64,000 bases of DNA from the NCBI GenBank assembly GCA_009760855.2, contig WPIO01000155.1, positions 485,501 through 549,500 on the forward strand, written 5' to 3'. This DNA comes from Cristatella mucedo. Its lineage: Eukaryota; Bryozoa; Phylactolaemata; Cristatellidae. The position numbers were made by a program, and so were the translations under genes. Under the pieces are notes generated by a model. It saw only the letters and a list, made by a program, of their open reading frames with translations, was not told the origin of the DNA and made no database searches. Position 1 is the stretch's first letter, and each line of letters begins with the position of its first letter. This document shows, in pieces, positions 45,400 to 57,247 of the stretch.

Positions 45400-45430
45400 T
45401 GATTATACTGAAGCTGGATCAGCAAGGCAG

Positions 45431-45466
45431 TAACACGCCCGTCACCATCAGGTGACAGGCGTGTTA
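45431..45466. other. Near-perfect 16-bp hairpin
   Basis: TAACACGCCCGTCACC, loop ATCA, then GGTGACAGGCGTGTTA: a 16-base-pair stem with one C/A mismatch and a 4-base loop. No gene is adjacent. It could be a palindromic repeat, a structured transcript element or chance. Confidence 0.7.
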
Positions 45467-46577
45467 TCGTATACCTCCATACAAATCGCCCTGCATGTAG
45501 CAGCTGATTTCGTAAGCCTTTTTGTACTGATTTCAGTCGTGGATCTAATGAGTTAATTAAAGTAAGTAAATTTTATTCTAAAACCGTTCGAGCCTCTACT
45601 CGATGAGCCTTGCTCAGCTATCAAAAGATAAACCGGGCCTATTTTAACTACCCTTTGGGTGAAACTGGTCACTACAAGTATAGATTTTGCCTCAACTAAG
45701 AGATATGAATGGCAGCAGAGGCAAAGCCATGATTGGATTGGAGTGCCGGGTGAAACTGGGATCTGGGGTCAGAGCCCCCTCCCCAGTCGTAAAGGGAGGT
45801 CTGAGGGTATCCCCCCCCCCGCCAACGCCTGCGGCAAACGAAAATTGGCCGAAATGGTCTGTACATCCTGGCCAAGCACCAAGGGGCCGGTTGCTGTGCC
45901 GCCCGACCCCCACTCCCCCCACTTCGCCTGTGAATGGCAGCCACTTTCACAAGGGATAAGTTGTGTCACGGGTCTTAAATTGCATCAATCTGCAAGTATC
46001 AGTGTGCAGATATCTGGGAATTGTACCGAACAAGGAGAGCCAGGGGTTGGGGGCACGTAAACATTGGCCCATTTCTAGAAGGGGGGGGGGAGGCACCGAC
46101 CTGGACCAACCACTATACCTACGTCGACATTTTCACCGACGACATTATTATGTCCTTATTCTAATCTTATTCTTATCCTTATGCTCTCGTCATGTGAACA
46201 CAGTGATTCTGAGCTCTGGTTATTACTTTTAGGTCCTGCCCCCAAACATGGTAATCTTTCTCTGCCTCTGGTACCAAATCTAGAGTAGGCAAACGTACCG
46301 AATCTTTCACTGTCATCAACTTGGCCAACACAGTTCACTTCCCTCGATCTTAATGGACCCCACTCAATACAGGTACGGCTCCAAGTCTTTCGGTCGGCCT
46401 CGACAGAATGAATTAGTCGCTGGAATCGCGTGGCAGGAATTCAACAGCAAGCTCCAGTGTTTGCCTTACCCAGCATGCCCGGCGGCGGCAGCAGAAAAAA
46501 AGGCATGCCTAATAGTCAGCAGGTCAGTTTAATCGACGAATCAGCAGCGATCACGATGAGTACACGTTGACAAGCGA
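45467..46577. other. Unassigned sequence, then 3' flank of the TRIM-like gene
   Basis: No gene recognised in 45,467-46,500. C-runs lie at 45,812-45,821 and a G-run at about 46,081-46,091. For the minus-strand TRIM-like gene, an ATTAAA polyadenylation-type signal lies at 46,533-46,528, about 45 bases past its stop codon. Confidence 0.4.
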
Positions 46578-46601
46578 TCACGATGAGTACACATTGACAG
46601 A
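46551..46601. repeat. 27-bp tandem duplication across the TRIM-like stop codon
   Basis: 'gcgatcacgatgagtacac' followed by 'gttgacaa' or 'attgaca' occurs twice in tandem. On the minus strand the unit covers the last codons (VNVYSS), the stop codon and the first 3' untranslated bases. Confidence 0.85.
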
Positions 46602-48582
46602 CTGGAGATCAAACAGCAGGACAGCGAGCGCCGAGTGCTGGCCAGAGTGACACAAAGAAAGCCGCACCGGACCATCGGCAGCCCTCGGCAGCACGTCGAT
46701 CATCTTGCCGTGACCGTCCTCGCCTCGGATGGCGATCACTCGCCGGCTGTCGCCGACGGCCACGTAAATCAGCTGACCGAAAGGCTCAGTGACAATGTCG
46801 TATATGCTGTCCTCGCACTCGTGCCGCCACAGTTGCTCCCCCTGGTGGTTGTACGAGTCGACGATGAACCAGCGGCTGAGCGGGTCCGTCGACAGCTGCT
46901 GCCTGTCGCTGGCTACGATGATCGACTGCTCTGCCACAGCGATTGACACGACGTTGTACTTCAGAGTGCGGCTAAGCTTCACGCTGCGATCGGACATCGA
47001 CACGAGGTCAAGCGACGGACCGGGCACGTATTTGGCTCGCTCGTAGCGAGAGTAGGCCACGGCGACCAGGTCGCCGTGGCACGCGAGCCGCCAGGGCTGC
47101 GATCGCAGCTCGACGCACAGCTCATCGAACCAACCGAAGCCGCCACCGGCAGCTGTCGACGCCAAGCGCTGGCGGCGCAGCACGACGACCCTGCGCGACC
47201 TGAGCAGACCGACGGCGACGCGGCCGTCGCTCAGCACGTCGACCGAGTACACGCTCTCGAGCGTGGCGTTTGGGCCGCCGCCGCTGCTGCCCGGTCTCCT
47301 CGGCTGCGGCTGAGACGGCACCCAGCCGCTCAGCTCGCGGCCGTCGATGTCGTACTCCCTCAGGCCTTCTGCATAGGCGGCCAGCAGCACGGTGCCGTCC
47401 TTGGTGATTGCCATGTCCCAGCACTTGACCGTCGCTCGGAAGGCGGCCGCCGGCGGTCGACCGGCCAGACAGAGCAGCGGCTCGTTGTGGGCAGTGGAGG
47501 AGGAGGCCAATGTCGCAGGCACGTCGCAGCCGTTGTCGGCAGCTAGCGGCATGCCGGAGAGCGAGCCTGGGTGAAAAGAGGGCATCAAACGTCGACGGCC
47601 GAAACCTCGCACATCACTTTGGCAATCCAGCTCCTGGAAGCCGGGGACTCAAGCCATGTATAAGTCGGTCAGCAAAGCGCTAGGTAATGACTCAGGGGGT
47701 AACCGCAGTCACGTGACAAGAGTCAGGGAGGCTTAACCGGTTTATCTGGCATTGAGCTGCAGCAGGAGCAACAGAAGCAGCAGCCGGGAGGGCCTCTTAG
47801 CTTTCATGCATGGTGGCAGTGACCGGTGGCCGTGGTCACATCCTGGAAGGGGCTTCAGACGCGTGCTTCGGATGACTGCATCTAGGTGCAGATATCTGTA
47901 CCCACCCAATGCCGTGCAAAGAACAACTAACTGCAGCCACCTCTTGATTGACAAAAGTCAGAAAGAAGCGACTACAAAAAAACTCCCCATAGCAGCATGC
48001 ATCGCTCCAACCATGTCAACCATGTTCTTTCCATGCTCTTGCCTGCAGAATTTGCAAGTGCAATCCCTCGTCGTCGATAAACGCTTCCTGTCCAGCATAT
48101 GAAAAGTGCCAAAGAATGTTTCAGTGTTAGTACTATTATTATTATTATTCACACTGATATCCATCCCACACCATCAGATATCGCTAATTACCTCACCAGA
48201 TGCCTAGCCACCGTCACGGGACCCAAGACTGCACCAGCAGACTACAAAGATCCAGTGCTACCTCTTCAGCTCCTAAGCCAGAGCTAAGAGTGGGTGTTCA
48301 TGCTGGAACTGCTCACTGTCGTTCAGGCCGCTGTCATGAGCTGCTGGTATTTCAGGGCATATTGCTTCCCTCCAGCGTCAGACCCCCCAGGGCCGAAAGG
48401 AAGGGCAGCACTAAAGGAGTGGAGGGAGGCATGAGGGGGCCGGGAAAAAGGTCGTCGAGTCGTCTTACATTTTCTTGAGTCTAGTTAGCAGCAGCCGTGT
48501 TAAAAATGATCAAGCAGCACACTATTGCTACATGTTGAATCTACTACAGGATCAACATTTTGCTAGTTTCCAACTAAAAGTT

Positions 48583-48628
<46 letters not shown>

Positions 48629-48819
48629 CATTTATATAGCGCCCCAAGAGAACTTGATCTCTATTCAGGCGCTTCACATATGCCTCGGGGCTCGAGCCCA
48701 CGACCTCAGTCAGACCTTGGTCGGGGCGAGCACCTTAACCGCTAGACCAAACCAGCTTATTAGGGTATGTTGACCTGCCAACCTCTGGTTGCTTGGTCTA
48801 ATAGCTTTGTCAAGGAATA

Positions 48820-48880
<61 letters not shown>

Positions 48881-51352
48881 CTGAAAGATCGTACATGTAT
48901 TATCCCATAATATGCCCAGAAATCACTACTTTGATACCGAAGTTTCAATGCTGATTGAAAACTGAAGCGATTCGTGCTCTACGGGTTTTCTTACGGTCGG
49001 TTGTTAACCCAAGGGAGAGAGAGACACAGGCAGCATGGATGTGAGTCTGGCTTTTTCTACGGCGATTTCTCACCGTAGGCAGACGCACACACCTGCTGAC
49101 GTAGAGCCAAGCCACAAAGGAGGAGCAGAGGTAGCTGGTGTACAGCCAACTGATACGGTGTCGTCTATTTATAGATTGAGCTCACTTGCGGCTATGAGCA
49201 CAGAGCCCATGGCTGCTAATTCGGCTAAGTTACAGCCATCGTTTGGCACGGTACCAGCTCACTTCCCTCTCGTCCTGCTAGGGGCACTATGCACATTGCC
49301 GAAAGTGAGCTAGCTCTATGTTCTAAACGACGGCGAATTAGCTGCAGTAGAGCACCACTGTGGAAAGACTAGCGAAGCAGCAGGCAAAGCAGAACGTTGC
49401 CACACTCCTGTGTCTAGCAGGCAGAGCAATGTGTGTATGTCTGGGGGCACTCACCGGCAGGGCTGATGCTTCGATCTGACTGCAACGACGTACATCCCGA
49501 GTCCGGAAGCTGCTCCTGACCTGAAATACCAGCAGCTCCACCTACAACCGCAGACAGCACTACATCAGGCTGCTTGTGAACATGGCTATGCAGTGGTAGG
49601 AGTCCTGCACAGAGAGAGGGAGAGTCAAGCACTAGAGAGCACAAGAGGTGCGTGCACCAATAAGGACTCAGGACAGGCACCTGGCACGGGTCACGGCCTA
49701 CTGTCGGTAGGCCCACGGAACACAGGCAGCTGCACAATAATAAAGAACAGGATGAAATGCGATCGCAGGACGAGCAGGAAAAGCAACTCCTTACTGGGGA
49801 CATGATTTTCTGTTTTAAAGTACCACCGGAAGAACTAAACAGCTAGCTTCCATTTGGCATTTTAAGTAGCAGCCGACAGAGAAGCGCGCTTCTTCTCAAG
49901 AGAATCGACAGAAGCGAGGCGGCTGCGCCGAGCACGGCTGCTGCTGCTGCTGCAAACCACCGGAAGGAGCGCGCGCCCCCACACGAAGCCAAAAGAGCAA
50001 CGATCCTTACCGAGCTCCGAACTCGCCGGCCGCGCCACTCCGAGGCACCTCGCCACGATGACGTCGAGCTCGGCTGGCGGCTCGACGTCCAGAATCACGA
50101 GTCGCGCCGGATCGGCCAGAGCTGCTGCTGCCGAGGTGGCCGGAAGTGCGCACACGTCGGCCAGCGTCTGCAGCCGCTGCTGCACGTTCTTGAGCTGAGG
50201 AAGCAGTGCTGCCGCAGTGGAGGAGCCGCTAGGGCACGCGACGGCGGCGACGCCGCCGAGGGCCGCGTCGGCATAGGCCAGCGAGTAGTCTGCTCGGCGT
50301 TCGAGCAGCCGCGCCGCACGCGCCGCCTCCGCCACCTCGGTGGCCACGCGCTCGTAGCAGGAGAGCAGGTCGCTCTCCGCTTTCCGGTGGGCGATCTCGA
50401 CCATGTCCAGCAGCCGCCTCTTGTTGAAGGCCAGAGCGTCGACGTGCGCGCGTTTGGCCGCATCGAGCACCTCGTGCAGCCTATCTGCCGAGATCGTCGT
50501 CGGCAGCTGCGCGCGCCTAGCACGCAGCTCGGCCTCGGCACGGCGCCCGTTCGCCAACAGGCGACCGGCCAGGTCGGCGACGCGATCGCTGCCGCGCGAC
50601 GCGCACATGTTGTGATTGGCGGCGAGGCACTGCCTGTCACCTTCGCACTGCAGGCAGCGCAGCCTCTCGCACGTCAGGCAGAACATCTCCAAGCCGGCGC
50701 TGTGACGGCCACACTGAGCCATCGCGCCGGAAGCGTCCGAGTCGGCCAGGAGAAGAGACTGAGGCAGAGGCGAAGCCAGCGACACAGAGACGGCTCGGTG
50801 CTGCCTGTTGAACCGGTTGTGCGCGAGCAGGCAGGAGGCGCACAGGCCTCGACGACAGTCGCCACACCAGTGCTCCGCCACCTGCTCCGCGATGCCTTCC
50901 TCGAGGCAGAAGTCACACTGCAGCCGCCGCTCCGACGATGGCGAGCCGCCGCCGTCGGCGTAGCCTGCTTTGCGGCCGTCGGCAGCGGCCTTCGCCAGAC
51001 GAGCCACGGCGGACAGGAGCCCGCCTCGGGCGACCGCTGCCACTTCGGTCACTTCTTGGCAGTGTGGGCACGTGACTGACACGCTGGCTGCTGCTGCCGC
51101 AGGAGGGAGCTGCTCCCTGACGCCATCACGAGAGCCGGCGGCGGTGACTGCAGCGGCGGCACAGCGTGCGCAGCAGCAGTGCAGACAGTGCAGCAGCAGC
51201 GCCTGCTCGGTGACTGTCGAGTTACATAAGCAGCACAGCAGCTTGACCACCTCCGTAGACGTTGCCGTAGAGCTTACGTAGCGACGACTGCTCTCGGACT
51301 GTGTAAGAGTGTCGGCCATAAATGCCAATTGCAGCTGGAAAAAATGTAGCAT
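46578..51352 (-). CDS. TRIM-like protein: RING, two B-boxes, coiled coil, beta-propeller
   Basis: Two exons. Exon 1, 51,352-50,011, ends at GAGCTCG|GTAAGG (phase 1). Exon 2, 47,566-46,578, follows CTCTTTTCACCCAG and restores the frame. Product is about 776 residues; the next ATG at 51,319 is an alternative start. Residues 40-98 form a C3HC4 RING: C40xxC43, C56xH58, C61xxC64, C95xxC98. B-box 1 spans 146-185 (CDFC, CGDC, CASC, H178, H185). B-box 2 spans 214-247 (CGRH, CLTC, CLQC, H247). A helical, Ala/Arg/Leu-rich segment at about 255-355 is the likely coiled coil. Exon 2 has about six blade-like repeats, such as WDMAITKDGTVLLAAY, SVYSVDVLSDGRVAVGL and YDIVTEPFGQLIYVAVGD, suggesting a C-terminal NHL/WD-type propeller for substrate binding. 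Likely a cytoplasmic E3 ubiquitin ligase by family. Codons are very GC-rich, which creates long antisense frames. Substrate and vertebrate orthologue unknown. Confidence 0.85.
48580..48762 (-). mobile_element. SINE-1 with (TA)n grown from its tail
   Basis: On the minus strand: AAGCTGGTTTGGTCTAGCGG, TTAAGGTGCTCGCCCCGACC, AGGTCGTGGGCTCGAGCCCC, GCGCCTGAATAGAGATCAAG, TTCTCTTGGGGCGCTATATA, then AATGAATTATATATA passing directly into a 45-base (TA)n. One of the best SINE-1 copies. Confidence 0.88.
48820..48880. repeat. (AGT)n microsatellite
   Basis: About 20 perfect AGT triplets in the TRIM-like intron. Confidence 0.97.
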
Positions 51353-52374
51353 ACCGCTGACGACGGTCACAACGGCAGCGCAGCGCCGAAAACGTGGGTG
51401 CTCTGTGACAAGGCAGCGGCAGCAGACAAAGCTCCATCGGCTACTTCCATGCTAAGGCAGGGCGTGGCACTAGCGCGGCTGAAAGTGGCCGACAGTGGCA
51501 GCGGCTGCACTGTTGCTTTGATCGTTTACCGACTATGGAGTCTGACATAGGTCTAACTCTTGAGAACCACAGCAACCTCATTTTTTTTAATCGAATCGTC
51601 AGCTCCTATGCACCTTAGTGCTGGAACTCGCAACTGGCTGACAGCACCACATCGTCAGTCTTGAAAGCATCTGAAAAAACTAAACGCTTACCCATTCTTA
51701 GCAGCACAGGCTTCATTCAGCAGGCCAGAATCCGATGTTCTTTCTGGGCTTTTACATACAGCGATTGTGCCAGCGACGGTCGGCAATCAGTTGATACTGC
51801 TAACTTTCATTTTAAGATCGGGCTTAATGTGCAATGTAAATACTTACTAAGTATGCCGCTAGGGAATCTAAAAGTGTAAATACGACTATTCGACCTTAAA
51901 AGCTATCCATCACCACGGGTAGTCTTCTGCCGCAGCAATATCCCTGAGCTGAACACCAACGGCAGATGCTGGCCTCCAGAGTCACGATATGTAAAGTACC
52001 TAGACAGATAACGAGTTCTCTGAGGGCACTATATCAAATGCATTATTATTATTATTATTATTATGAAAATCTTCCTATTCTGCAAGTCAGTAGTCAGGCT
52101 ATACCTCAAAAATCAAAGGTGGGCTTAGATCAGGCGGTCAAGGTAAAGAACAGCGCAAACACTATCACTACACAGCTGAAATCAGCCTGGCACTGCTAGT
52201 GACACTCGATATGAAATTATGATATGACATGACATGGTCAAACCAGATATTGATGTGACATACGACTACAAGCCGGATTGTGTGCCAGCGAGCACAGCTG
52301 AATCTCCAGAGCAACCACATCTTAAAAAATACAAAAAATTAATAAATAATAATTATTTAAAAAATCATAGCTGA
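51353..52374. other. Upstream flank of TRIM-like gene; L2-A tail
   Basis: 51,353-51,520 is the GC-rich 5' flank of the TRIM-like gene and probably contains its promoter and 5' untranslated region; no TATA box stands out. An L2-A tail in plus orientation lies at about 51,990-52,065 ('cgagttctctgagggcacta', then (ATT)n). The remainder is unassigned. Confidence 0.45.
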
Positions 52375-52540
52375 TCTAACAGCCTCTTTTTGTATAGCGA
52401 CAGAAGAGCCTTGACGGCTATCACCACTGCTTGCAGTGGCGATAAAGGATCGTCCACCAGGATTCGAACCCACGACCTCGGGACTGAGGTCGTGAAAAGC
52501 AACCGCCTTACCTAGTGTGCCATTACGGCTCCTACACACA
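52375..52540 (-). mobile_element. SINE-2, minus-strand copy
   Basis: On the minus strand: GGAGCCGTAATGGCACACTA, GGTAAGGCGGTTGCTTTTCA, ACGACCTCAGTCCCGAGGTC, canonical B-box GTGGGTTCGAATCC, TTTATCGCCACTGCAAGCAG, then GCCGTCAAGGCTCTTCTGTC and AAAAAGAGGCTGTTAG. Near-consensus. Confidence 0.88.
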
Positions 52541-52765
52541 TAATCGAACCCCATTTACAATCCCAGGCCATAGAAGTAGAACTCATACACAGCCACCAAT
52601 ACAGCACCAGAAGAAATCGCTAAACTGGCAAGTCAGAACAAGAGAAAAGTCGTCACTTGGAAAGCTAGACAAACCAGGCCGATCGGGCAGACCGGACAGC
52701 TGCGGTGGATTCCACTGTGCTTGCCTTCGACAAGGCTGGATGTGTGACGCCGGTCATGGAAGTCG

Positions 52766-53020
<255 letters not shown>

Positions 53021-53309
53021 GGTGGAATAATCCCGTTTGATGCCCACGGCCTGTATCCTATCAACTGCCAAGCTCTAACAGACAATCTGAGCAAGTTGTA
53101 GTTGTTACTCTTCGGCACAACGCATGGAACCAGCAGAGGCAGGAAACGTCTGACTGCTGCAGCGTGCACCTAGCTGCAGTACAGGAGCAGCAGGGGCCAC
53201 AAGGTCAGGGTGGAAAGGTCGACTCGAGTGCTGCATCGACACAGGTCAGCCGAGTCAGGCCTAGTGTACGTGATGGGTGAAGTGGGGTGAAGCAGCTGAT
53301 GACAGACTG

Positions 53310-53460
53310 CCACACTGGTTAGGGCCAGCGGTCAATGTGCTCGGCCCAAACAGGGTCATGGTGAATGCAGTTGACCAAGGTCGTGGGCTCGAGGCCCGTG
53401 GCACATGTGAAGTGCCTGAATAGAGATTAGGTTATCTTATGGCGCTATACGAATTATATT
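53310..53460 (+). mobile_element. SINE-1, plus-strand copy
   Basis: 'cactggttagggccagcggt', 'gctcggcccaaacagggtca', B-box-like AGGTCGTGGGCTCGAGGCCC, 'gtgaagtgcctgaatagaga', 'ttaggttatcttatggcgct' and 'atacgaattatatttat'. Confidence 0.8.
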
Positions 53461-53574
53461 TATATTTGCATCAGCTTCGAAGTTTTGCACCAATTGCAGC
53501 CGGTCGACCGCACAGAGTCCTCGAGACCTGAATACAGGGAACTGCAATGATATCGACACGACGTCAAGAACTAA

Positions 53575-53890
53575 TGTAATGTAATGTATCTCCTTCTGTA
53601 ACTCCAAAAAGTCATAAAGACTATGCGTGTGCTTCGGTAGCCAACAGATTCGTCTCACGCCACGAAGAGAATGTGAGAAGCATAGCAGAGTCAGGAGAGC
53701 AGTTGAGGTAGTGAGTAGCATAGAAGTAGCAGCTCAGGACCGCTGAAAAGGATGTGCGATAGTCGGCAGCAGGCGAGTAGTTGTCGTTTCGTAAGAATTG
53801 TGGAAGCGAGTTACCCCCCCCCCCCGTCTAGCACCGGCAGAGCTAAAGTTTCTGTCGCCAACGGTCTTTAAGCAGACGAATGGAACAAGA
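53575..53890 (-). mobile_element. L2-B LINE 3' fragment
   Basis: The minus strand ends with 'ggagatacattacattac' at 53,575 and contains the 'cggtcctgagctgctacttc' and 'aagaccgttggcgacagaaa' blocks. A C-run at 53,814-53,825 interrupts it. Confidence 0.8.
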
Positions 53891-54394
53891 ACTCACACAC
53901 ACAAGTCGTACTCGTCACTCAGCAGGCCCTGATTTTGGCGATGTTCCTCAACTGAAAGCAGGGCGACTTGACGGCTGAGATAAATGTGCTCGTGCATAAG
54001 TCGTTTTGGAATAAGGTACACTATTGTAGGCCGACTCCATTGGAGATATGCAAATTGGAGACGAGCGAATATCGAGGGTGCTGTCTTCCAACTTTGGGGG
54101 GACAGGACATTTTCATACATACATACATATTAATGCCATATACTTTGCAAGTTGAGGTTAGTACACGGAAAGCAGCCGCCGCATATGTTCACGTAAGTAT
54201 AACCTCCATTCAAAGCACAAACTCAAGATCTACTCAGATCCAAGATCTACTACGAACATGGCAACAGGTCATGCACTGTCGAGCTGTTAATTGGAGATGG
54301 AAATTTTACACCGGTGGCACCGGCTGGCTGGCAGAAAGGCAGCTCAAATACGCGACTATTCTTAACTAATCAAGCAAGGAGCGTCAGCGAGTGT
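53891..54394. other. Unassigned intergenic sequence
   Basis: No gene recognised. A 133-codon plus-strand frame (53,968-54,369) has no domain I know. Confidence 0.3.
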
Positions 54395-54910
54395 CGGCAC
54401 TGGTTCTGGTTATCAAGCAGCGAATCGACTTGAGGTCACTCGGCATTCTCAGCTCACTTGTAGTTCCTTTCATTCGCACGCCCACGCTCCTGCCGAAGCT
54501 AGACGGAAACACTTGCTAGATAGACGTTGCACCGTAACACCTGCTCGCATCCGACTCAAACGTTGGCATTAGCCGTGCCTCTCAATTACTTTGGCAAGAC
54601 GTCTTCCATTTCGCACGTTCCGAAAGCCTGGAACTCACGACCGTAAGACATCTCGACGACTTGACAGTAAAAACGAGGCAAACGCCGCTTGTTCCCAATC
54701 ACTGGCTCTTTGCCCTCAAATGTTTCATTCGAGCGCTTACTTGTGCGAGTAACCTATTAATTAACCTGTTAGTCATTCCTAACCATTTTTTGACTTGCTT
54801 TCTTTCCAGCACGTGTCAAGTTCGTAGAAAGAAGATTCCCGTTCTCGCAATGTGCAATACAGCAATGCAATACAATAAAGGCGTTTTATTGTTATCGCTA
54901 TTAATATAAG
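54395..54910 (+). mobile_element. Very decayed L2-like 3' fragment
   Basis: 'caagcagcgaatcgacttga' and 'ccgaaagcctggaactcacg' follow the L2-A C-terminal order, then a 3' region ending 'cgtttt attgttatcgctatt'. Many changes. Confidence 0.45.
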
Positions 54911-55669
54911 CTGAGGTCAACTGCAGACGGGTCGGCAGCCAGCTATAGCTGCCCGAACACTTTGACGGCTGCTAGTCATCGTTGGGCTCGAACCACGACG
55001 CAGCCGGTAGTTACCACAGGAATCCTAACCCTGACCCCTAACTCAGCACAAGCCCCCCCCCCGGACCCCAACTCACCACGATCCAGCGCACCCCAGCCCC
55101 CTCCCATCACACCGTAGCTCGGCCGGTAGTAGCGACAGGACCCGCGCCAATAAGCAGTGAACGGCTGGCAAAGGCTGACGAAATCAACGGCCGAAAGAAC
55201 AAAAGGCACCAGCGTGGATCGGCGATTGGGACGCACCGCGCTCGGCGCCTGAAGCCTCGCACGACGTCGCTACCTGTCGCTGTTATAGGATGTCGCTGTT
55301 ATAGGATGCTGCTGCTGTTGTTGAAATTGACGACGCCGGCCGCAACGAGTGACCGAGCGTACGCGTGCGATACGAGCACAAAAACGTGGCCGTGCGTCCT
55401 GGAAATCCCGACCAGAAGGAAATGGTCGCTACGCATGCGCATTCACTGCACACTGGCCGGTCACTAGGCCGCCCATATCTATGGGGCCAAACGTCTGGCC
55501 TCCCTTACGTGATCAGCTGGAGCTTACTACTACTACTAATAATAATAATAATGATAATGTTATATTTATTTAGCCCCCTCACGGAACCGAATATCTTTCT
55601 AGGCTCTGTACGGATATTCAGAGCGTATGAAAAAACTAAACCAAGCTGAGCCCGTGCGTAGCCGTATCT
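54911..55669. other. Unassigned GC-rich region; decayed L2-A tail
   Basis: No gene recognised. A C-run lies at 55,052-55,061, and a decayed L2-A tail in minus orientation follows (AAT)n at about 55,535-55,615. Confidence 0.35.
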
Positions 55670-55892
55670 AGACTGTGGGCGTGGCCACGCCCGTAATGAT
55701 CCGCCCCAGCAGGACTCACGCTACTCCGCCCCGCCAACGGACGCGCCGCGTAGCGCCTCATTAGGCGCTGCAGTCGGACAGTATCGGCTTACTAAGCTGG
55801 ATGCAACGGGTCAACGGGTCAGCTGTGGTCGCGTGACCCGCTAGTTCCGCAGCAAGGAACTTTCTGCTTGTCCACCGGCCTGCGTGGACGCT
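55670..55892. repeat. GC-rich interspersed repeat R1, copy 3
   Basis: Shares 'gtgggcgtggcc', 'ccgccccagc', 'ggcgctgcagtcgg' and 'acgggtcagctgtggtcgcg' with the copies at the left end of the window. Truncated on the right by an L2-A insertion. Confidence 0.45.
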
Positions 55893-56325
55893 ATAATAAT
55901 AATAATAATAATATTGCACTTGATAAAGCGCCCTCAGAGAACTTAATCTCTTTCTAGGCGCTTTACATTTGCTGCAAAGTGATACGCAATAGAATAGTAA
56001 GTAAAATCATGCTTGAAAAACAAACAAAATGAATAACATGGTTAGGGGTTACATGCACTGGGTCAGCATGCAAATGTGGTTAGTGGCAGCATGAACAGTG
56101 TCAGCACGCATAAGCACATCGAGGACGAATCACAAGGACCCACTAAATGCTGTCCTAAATAGGTATGTTTTTAAGTTTCTTTTAAATGTGGTCAGGTCAG
56201 GGGATGTTCTGATGCAGGTCGGGAGGGAGTTCCAGGCTGTGGGAGCATACGAGCTAAATGCACGGTCTCCAAAGGATTTAAGGTTTGTACGAGGTATTTC
56301 TAGACTGTTGGATTCCGATCAAGCC
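55893..56325 (-). mobile_element. L2-A LINE 3' fragment
   Basis: (AAT)n, the tail (GAGATTAAGTTCTCTGAGGG on the minus strand), the 3' untranslated region, and the end of ORF2 ('cacagcctggaactccctcc'). Confidence 0.8.
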
Positions 56326-56954
56326 TATATAAACCCAAACATGTGTCATTCATGCCACTACAGTCTACAGGTTAGGGTTGGAAAGAGCACTGTGCATGCA
56401 AGCATTAGGCATCAAAGGACAGGTTAAATATCTACCATCTATTGTGTTCTGTCTACTGTAAAAGGTTATGTAGAACAATGGTTCACTAAGAGACTGGAAA
56501 GCAGGATGACAGCTTCAGCTGCTACTACGTTTACATCTACACCGTATGATAGAGAAAGCAGCAATGAATCGCTCGAACTACAACTTATAAGAGAAGACAA
56601 ATGACATTCCATAAATTGCAGCTGTCTGATAACGATCACATACTGCCGCACTCTGATAGCGATCACCTTTTTGTGTTCACTAGCACCATTAAAAACCATT
56701 AGCAGAAAAGCACACGGTGGGAAAAATAGAGAAACAACCAGGCGATGCCATACCCTGAAAATCTATCAATCAACTCCAAGTGATTATAGCTAACTGCACT
56801 GAAGCACCAGTCAGCTGGAAGGTAAAGCATGAAGGGCTGAATAAAACGGTGGATTTTCCAATGCACAAACGGCATCCAGCCTGGTGCTAAGGATTCCTTC
56901 CTAGTTTTGGCTATTCTTTCTGGATCACTACGAGGCATGTAACTAAAGTCATAC
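56326..56954. other. Unassigned intergenic sequence
   Basis: No gene seen. Confidence 0.35.
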
Positions 56955-56957
56955 TAT

Positions 56958-57037
<80 letters not shown>

Positions 57038-57171
57038 TCCTCTCCCTCCCTCTCTCTCTCTCTTTTTCTCTCTCTCCCTCTCCCTCCCTCTTCCTCTCCC
57101 TCCCTCTCTCTCTCTCACAGTCTCTCTTTTTCCCTCTCTCTCTCTCTCTCTCTCCCATCCCCTTCTCTCTC

Positions 57172-57242
<71 letters not shown>

Positions 57243-57247
57243 CCTCT
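56955..57247. repeat. (CT)n microsatellite, nearly 300 bases
   Basis: Almost pure CT with CCCT/TTTT interruptions. Arg/Glu-repeat frames on the minus strand are artefacts. Confidence 0.97.

Larger units (their letters stand above)
47567..50010 (-). other. Intron of the TRIM-like gene
   Basis: Phase 1 GT-AG intron of 2,444 bases. It contains a SINE-1 copy, a (TA)n and an (AGT)n tract. A 129-codon Cys-rich minus-strand frame (49,414-49,803) is open but has no recognisable domain. Confidence 0.7.

Noticed and set aside
47076..47546. 156-codon plus-strand frame opposite TRIM-like exon 2
   Set aside because: Antisense shadow of the propeller exon caused by high GC content.
49414..49803. Cys-rich 129-codon frame in the TRIM-like intron
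   Set aside because: No ordered cysteine pattern or signal peptide, and no splice or transcript evidence; likely chance.
50387..51079. 230-codon plus-strand frame opposite the TRIM-like exon
   Set aside because: It is antisense to a clear RING/B-box exon with biased GC codons; its translation has no domain.
51353..51370. TRIM-like start at 51,370
   Set aside because: That codon is GTG; ATG codons at 51,352 and 51,319 are more plausible.
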